A stretch of DNA of 64,000 nucleotides, from assembly GCA_963691655.1 (NCBI GenBank), contig OY829328.1, forward strand, positions 27,733,890 to 27,797,889. Reading direction: 5' to 3'. Positions 58,896 through 64,000 of the stretch are shown here, piece by piece. The notes under the pieces are model-generated. The model was not told where the DNA came from and did not search any database. It saw only the letters and a program-made list of their open reading frames with translations. Positions within the stretch are counted from its first letter, which is position 1. Every line of letters begins with the position of its first letter. The translations under genes were made by a program, and so were the position numbers. Origin of the DNA: Toxonevra muliebris (taxonomy: Eukaryota; Arthropoda; Insecta; Diptera; Pallopteridae).

Positions 58896-59075
58896 ACTAA
58901 CCTTATCTAAAAAAAAATAACGAAATGATAAAAAAAAATTACATCAAACAAACACTAAAGCAGAATCGTAACCTGGGTAAGTCAAGTTTCTGCTCAACTG
59001 GAGAATCTAATGTAAAAAAAAAGGAAACATCTTTTACCTGCAGATGCATTTGTATTTGTTTGTCTTTTAGCTTAC
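58896..59075 (-). other. Start of a putative host-gene intron
   Basis: Minus-strand sequence after the splice donor at 59075. It is AT-rich, with no exon recognised. The transposons to the left would lie in this intron if the gene model is right. Confidence 0.35.
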
Positions 59076-59112
59076 CTTTATCATCATTGGGCGTTATTTG
59101 GTCATCACTCAT
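59076..59112 (-). CDS. Putative first coding exon of a host gene
   Basis: On the minus strand ATCAAGATGAG gives a start in good context, followed by twelve codons (MSDDQITPNDDK) and one extra base, then an excellent splice donor AAAG|GTAAGC at 59076/59075. Upstream lies a long CAA/CAACAA-rich leader of the kind seen in fly regulatory genes. The acidic, polar start does not identify the gene, and no further exon was found in the window. Of all frames seen here this is the only one that looks like host coding sequence with a splice signal, but twelve codons cannot prove it. Confidence 0.4.
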
Positions 59113-59950
59113 CTTGATGGATTTCCGTTTTTTTCTTTCCCTTTGGGTGTTTTAGTTTTTAGTTCGGTCTTTTGGTTTGTAATTTTTTTTTTTTGCAGTT
59201 ATTTTTTTTTTCGTTTCCTGCTGCCTTTGAACTTATTGTTGTAATTGTAGTTGTAACAGACCAATATGTATATTTCAATAACGCCTACACACCCGTACAC
59301 GCATGTTTATTATTCTCACTCATTTAATTTCACCACACAAAAAAGAAGAACACAACCGCATTGTCTTTGTATTTCCGTTTAACCTTGGTGTCGTTGTTTT
59401 TTTTTCTTTTTTTGGCTGTTGTTTTTCACTTAAACTTTTTTTGTGTTGTTCTGTATTTTCTATTTAGATTTTTCTATCCTCTTGATTTTTTCTTATTATT
59501 TTTGTTGTTGTTGTGTTTGTTTTTGCTTGTTGTTTATATCCTTATGTTATATAATAGTTGTGTTGTTGTTGTTTTGCTGTTGCTGGAGTAGTAATTGTTG
59601 TCGTTTTTCGAATTGCTGACTTTGTTGTTGTTGTTTTTGTAAATGCTGTATTTTCAACATTTTGATAAAATATTTGCGCCATTTGTTGTTTGTTTGCTTT
59701 TGTTTTAGCTATGCCGGTATTTTATATTAAAATTATTTTTGTAATTTTTCAATTAATTTTTCGCCTTTTTTCATTTAATTTTGTTGTTGTTGTTTGTTTG
59801 TTTGTCTTCGTATTATTTTCGCGGAAATTTTCATTGAGTTTTTAACGCTGGCGCTCAATGGCTGATAATTAACCTAATGGTGTGTGTCCTTGAAGCTCTC
59901 ACGTTTTCTTTTTTCTTTTCTTTTTCTTTCAGCGCAGCTGAGATTTATGT
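59113..59950 (-). promoter_or_regulatory. CAA-rich 5' leader and possible promoter region
   Basis: The minus strand is rich in CAACAACAA, AACAAACAAAC and CAGCAACAGCAAAAC words, with few Ts, which is typical of long fly 5' UTRs and unlike the AT-balanced surroundings. The bias fades at about 59830-59950. The transcription start is not fixed; no convincing TATA box was found. Confidence 0.45.
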
Positions 59951-60495
59951 GAATTTATTATTTGGAAAATATTTGCCAGTGACATTCAAGGCTGACGTTG
60001 ATGACAAGCAATATCCTTTTGCATATCTGAAAAGAACACACAAAAGAAAGTAAAAGAGGATAAGGATTATGACACTAAATTAACATTCATCAATTTAATT
60101 AAATTGCAAATATATTGACTACATAATTTTATGCATTCCACGAGAATATATAGTTAAATTTAAAAAAGTATTAAGGAGCATACAAACTAAAATATTAACA
60201 ACTTATTTTTCTTTAGGCGATATTTCAGAATCTGTTGTAAGAGTAATAAATTCGACACTACTACAACGGATTGGGAAATGGAAACGATATCAAAGAGGAA
60301 ATCTGTGAGTTAATCGACAAATTCAACCAATCATCTAATTCAATTTGAAAAAATTCAAAGATAAGTTGATTTGATGTCTGTAATAAATGTTGATTTAGAA
60401 TTCAGTAGCCGTATATATTTATTTTTCCCGAATCAAAAGATGATTGAGTTCGTAAGAAAAATAAAAATTTTAAATTTTAACTACTTAGAATAAGC
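59951..60495. other. Upstream DNA, nothing recognised
   Basis: If the gene model at 59076 holds, this would be promoter-proximal DNA. No specific site can be named. Confidence 0.3.
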
Positions 60496-60504
60496 TAAGA
60501 GGAA

Positions 60505-62177
60505 ATAAGATGCCTGACTAACGGTTTCAAGACCGGCGCCTCTTCCTGCAAGCACGAAAACGGAAATCTGGTGACAGATGTCCAGGGTATTATGAGGTTA
60601 TGGAGGGAACACTTCTCGCAGCTGCTTAATGGTGATGACGCCAACAATCCCGCCATTGGGGAAGCTGTTCCGGAAACCCCAATCACTGACGGCGTTGATG
60701 GCCTGCCAGCTGAGTTGTTTAAGACCGGAGGCGAAGAGCTCACAAAACGCATGCACGAGCTTTTATGCAGAATATGGTCGGATGAAAGCATACCCCGTGA
60801 TTGGAACCTCAGCGTACTCTGCCCAATCCACAAGAACGGTGATTTCACGATTCGCGCCAACTACCGTGGGATATGCCTTCTTAACATCGCCTATAAGGTT
60901 CTATCGAGCATACTGTGTGAAAGACTGAAGCCCATCGTCAACAAACTGATTGGACCTTATCAGTGTGGCTTCAGGCCTGGTAAATCCACCATCGACCAGA
61001 TATTCATACTTCGCCAAATCCTGAAAAAGACCCGAGAAAAACAAATCGACACACACCATCTATTCGTCGATTATAAAGCCTCTTTCGACAGCACGATTAG
61101 AGATCACCTGTACGCCGCAATGTCTGGTTTTGGTATCCCTGCAAAGCTCATTCGTCTTTGCAAAATGACACTGACCGACACCACCAGCGCAGTGAAAATT
61201 GGGACTGACCTCTCCGCGCCATTTGATACCAAAAGAGGTTTCAGACAAGGAGACTCCCTATCGTGCGACTTCTTTAATCTGATGATTGAGAAAATAATTC
61301 GAACTGCGAACATCGACATCTCTGGCACTATCTTTTAAAAGAGTGTCATGCTGCTGGCATACGCTGATGATATTGACATCATTGGCACCAACGCACGAGC
61401 AGTCAGTGCAGCATTCTCCAACTTAGACAGGGAGTCTCGTCGAGTGGGTCTAGTGGTGAACGAGGACAAAAACGAAATACCTTGTGTCAACAAACAAAGA
61501 GTCGCGGCGTCTTGGACAAAATGCCACTGTTGACAATTACAAATTCGAAGTCGTCAAGGATTTCCTTTATCTTGGATCCAGCATCAACACCAACAATAAT
61601 GTCAGCCTTGAGATCAAGCGAAGAATAACTCTTGCCAACAGGTGTTACTACGGGCTCAGTAGGCAATTGAGAAGCAGAGCCCTCTCTCGACGAATAAAAA
61701 TAACGCTCTTCAAGACCCTCATCCTTCCCGTCCTAATGTATGGCGCAGAGATGTGGACATTGACCACCAATGATGAGAGGCTGTTGGGAGCGTTCGAGAG
61801 GAAGATACTCCGCAAGATCTTTGGTCCAGTGTGTGTGGACGACGTGTATCGGATAAGATGGAACCATGAGCTGTATGAGCTATACGCCGACATTGACGTA
61901 GTCAAGCGCATAATAATCCAGCGGCTTCGTTGGCTGGGTCATGTCGATCGAATGGAAGATAGTGCTCCGGCTAGAATGGTGTTTTATTCGAGCCACGGAG
62001 GTGGAACGCGCAGAAGAGGAAGACCTAATCTCCGTTGGAAAGACCAGGTACAGGGGGACCTGACTGCACTTGGCCTTACTAACTGGCACCGGCGCGCGCA
62101 TTGCAGAAGCGACTGGCGAGGCTTTTTACAGGCGGCCAAGACCGATCATCGGTTGTAGAGCCAATTAAGTAAGTAAG
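60505..62177 (+). pseudogene. RTE-like LINE, 5' truncated, near-intact reverse transcriptase
   Basis: The plus-strand frame contains ENGNLVTDVQGIMRLWREHF, IPRDWNLSVLCPIHKNGD, GICLLNIAYKVLSSILCERL, YQCGFRPGKSTIDQIF, HLFVDYKASFDS (first catalytic Asp), GFRQGDSLSCDFFNLM, and after one TAA at 61336, LLAYADDIDIIG with the catalytic pair. A frameshift near 61490 leads to FEVVKDFLYLGSSI, PVLMYGAEMWTLTT and RRRGRPNLRWKDQ, ending at TAG 62156. The 3' UTR is minimal and ends in (TAAG)n. TAAGAGGAA at 60496-60504 and 62178-62186 is a likely 9-bp target duplication. Endonuclease and promoter are missing. Only one stop and one frameshift indicate a fairly young copy. Confidence 0.9.
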
Positions 62178-62186
62178 TAAGAGGAA

Positions 62187-64000
62187 GGTTGAAGGCTTTC
62201 AAGGCAGATTAGTCAAATTTTGCTGTCAGAAATCCAACCTCTTTGAAAGAATTTGTGAAGGTCAACCTACAAACATTCTTTTGAAATAGTTTATTAGCAC
62301 CTACACAGTCTTGAAAAATGTAGATCTTCAAAAAATATTTGTGTTATTTATTTTTGGGTTTTGAAATCGCTGAACTAGAATTTTATATTAGGTTTAAAAC
62401 TTCTGAATTGCGGCTTCAATAAAATTCAATTCATTGTTTCGAGTTTTTAAATTCTTATATCAAATTTGGATTCAACTTCTATTTATGATGAAATTTCTTC
62501 GAAAACTTTTCTCTGCTTTCAATCCACCATTGTAAGTTAGACATTTTGAGTTTTTTGACATCTTTTATCATATCGGATTAAGCGACTCTAAAGATATAAA
62601 GAGGTCCAAATCAGATTCGGTACGTAACTAATAGTGAAATGGTTAAGTAATTTTAACCCTTAAGAAATATTCCTTTTTAAACAGTTTTATCCACAGTTTA
62701 ATTCTCCACGTTCAGAATTAATATCATCTAAAAAATATCCACCGGTTATCTAAGGGTATAAATGTACCAATTTTAAATTAAGTAATGACAGTCGAAAAAA
62801 TTGCAAACAAAACACCGGCAGTTCTTATACTTTTTAACTTTAACCTAACCAGATTGTTATTTCACCAGCTGCCAGAAAACTTGTGATTGTACTGCAAAGC
62901 TAATCTAAAAACTTAGTATACAGCATTGGCTTCTTGGTAAGAAATGGGGTCTCTAAACAAGACATTTACACCAATCATTCGACCTTTTCTTATAAGGTAC
63001 TAGTCTGAGTAAACTAAAGCTCTTTTCTATTAATATCCTAAACACCTCGCTCACTTTGTCAGCTCAATTTAGGTTAAGGTTTCATTCTCAATGGGACCAT
63101 ACCAATGTAAATAAGCTAGAGAAACTGGTTTAATGCTCAAACAAGAATGTGGAAAAACGCAAGCATCAATTTAAGCTACAACGAGAATATGACATTAAAA
63201 CAATCTTAAGAGTTCTTTACTTTGTACTTTTCGTATAAATCGAAGTCGAAATTAGAAATTGCATATGTTGGAGGAACAAAGTTTGAAAAATACATTTATA
63301 ATATGATTTGATTTAACACAGAGTAAAGTTAAATTTTAAATATAGTTAAATCTAATCAAATTTCTGGTCCTTTCTTCTATGGCGAAATTACGTTTCGACT
63401 CCAATGCGTTTGTAAAGTAAGTAATATAATTTGCTTGAACTGCTGACAACAGTTAATAGAAATATTTTTTGCATTTTCTTTCATACCCACAACATTTTCC
63501 CATTCTTCACCTATACAATTTGCAATGTTTATACTTCAATCAGTCCAGTTGTCTCTTTGTTTGGCTGCTTGCCCACCTGCCTGCCTGGTTTATATCACTC
63601 AATTTTTCCAACTGCCATGGAAAACATCATCATTGAGTTGTACACGAAAAACAAAATAAAAAACAAACAAAAAAAAAGAAGAAATGTGTTGCACGTTACA
63701 AAAATTCTCGAATGGATTTGTCAATAAGAGCTGTCGAAAGAGGAAGGAAAAAATAACTAAAAAAATAACAACAACACTACCACACCCAACCCAATTCAAT
63801 TTACTCTCTACCACAAATGAAAACAGCAGCAATACACTGCCATGCTATTTTGGAAAATTGAGTAAAGCCAGTGGTGATACCATTACTTTTGCGACTGCTT
63901 CCTTCCGCCCCCTACCGTCCCACCCTCCCGCTTGCATTCTTTAGTCCCCTAGCATTTTCTATTTACCCAACCCAACCCAACCCATCACTAACTAGCATTG
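62187..64000. other. AT-rich DNA without recognised genes
   Basis: No domain-bearing frame is seen; overlapping frames near 63430-63944 are low-complexity. The window ends in CCCAACCCAACCCAACCCA, a short tandem repeat. Confidence 0.4.

Noticed and set aside
63941..64000. Telomeric repeat (CCCAA)n
   Set aside because: Only a few units, and flies of this kind do not use such telomere repeats; treated as a simple repeat.

Overview
The window looks like nuclear DNA of a higher fly (Diptera, Brachycera). The evidence is high AT content, many CATA/ACATAC microsatellites, a CAA-rich leader typical of fly genes, and the mix of elements: Jockey/CR1-like, R1-like and RTE-like LINEs, a gypsy/errantivirus-like element, Tc1/mariner, hAT, piggyBac-like and Transib-like DNA elements, and tRNA-derived SINEs. 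A tephritid-like genome fits, but the species cannot be fixed from the sequence alone. There is no operon-like gene organisation, and almost everything codable is mobile-element debris.

Layout. 0-9 kb: a small MITE, two LINE remnants meeting tail to tail at about 2400, a tRNA-derived SINE, and a piggyBac-like MITE sitting inside a pogo/Tigger-like terminus. 9-17 kb: a hAT MITE packed with TTCGGC words, a diverged tandem repeat, a second SINE, a LINE 3' end whose tail resembles the SINE tails, and a second piggyBac-like MITE. 17-24 kb: LINE and RTE remnants, a long foldback element, a dead Tc1 transposase and an internally deleted mariner-type transposase. 24-36 kb: mostly AT-rich sequence with one more decayed transposase, two LINE fragments (one has lost its catalytic YADD block) and a SINE. 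35.9-39.6 kb: a three-level nest, with a mariner inside a TIR element inside a hAT, each level with visible ends. 44.6-47.6 kb: the front part of a gypsy-like element (LTR, tRNA-Lys-type primer site, duplicated leader, one uninterrupted Gag-protease frame) without reverse transcriptase, envelope or second LTR. 50.2-51.1 kb: an unrecognised decayed reading frame. 53.5-55 kb: a nearly intact mariner transposase with a SINE bearing two tRNA-like units inserted downstream, flanked by a perfect 15-bp duplication. 56.8-58.9 kb: a hAT-like element carrying a Transib-like MITE whose ends resemble V(D)J signals with 12- and 23-bp spacers. 60.5-62.2 kb: an RTE-like LINE with a likely 9-bp duplication.

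The only credible host gene signal is a short first coding exon on the minus strand at 59076-59112 with a consensus splice donor, preceded by a long CAA-rich 5' leader up to roughly 59.95 kb. The rest of that gene would lie at lower coordinates, so parts of the transposon-rich DNA to the left may be intron. All boundaries and family names come from reading the sequence; no database search was run.
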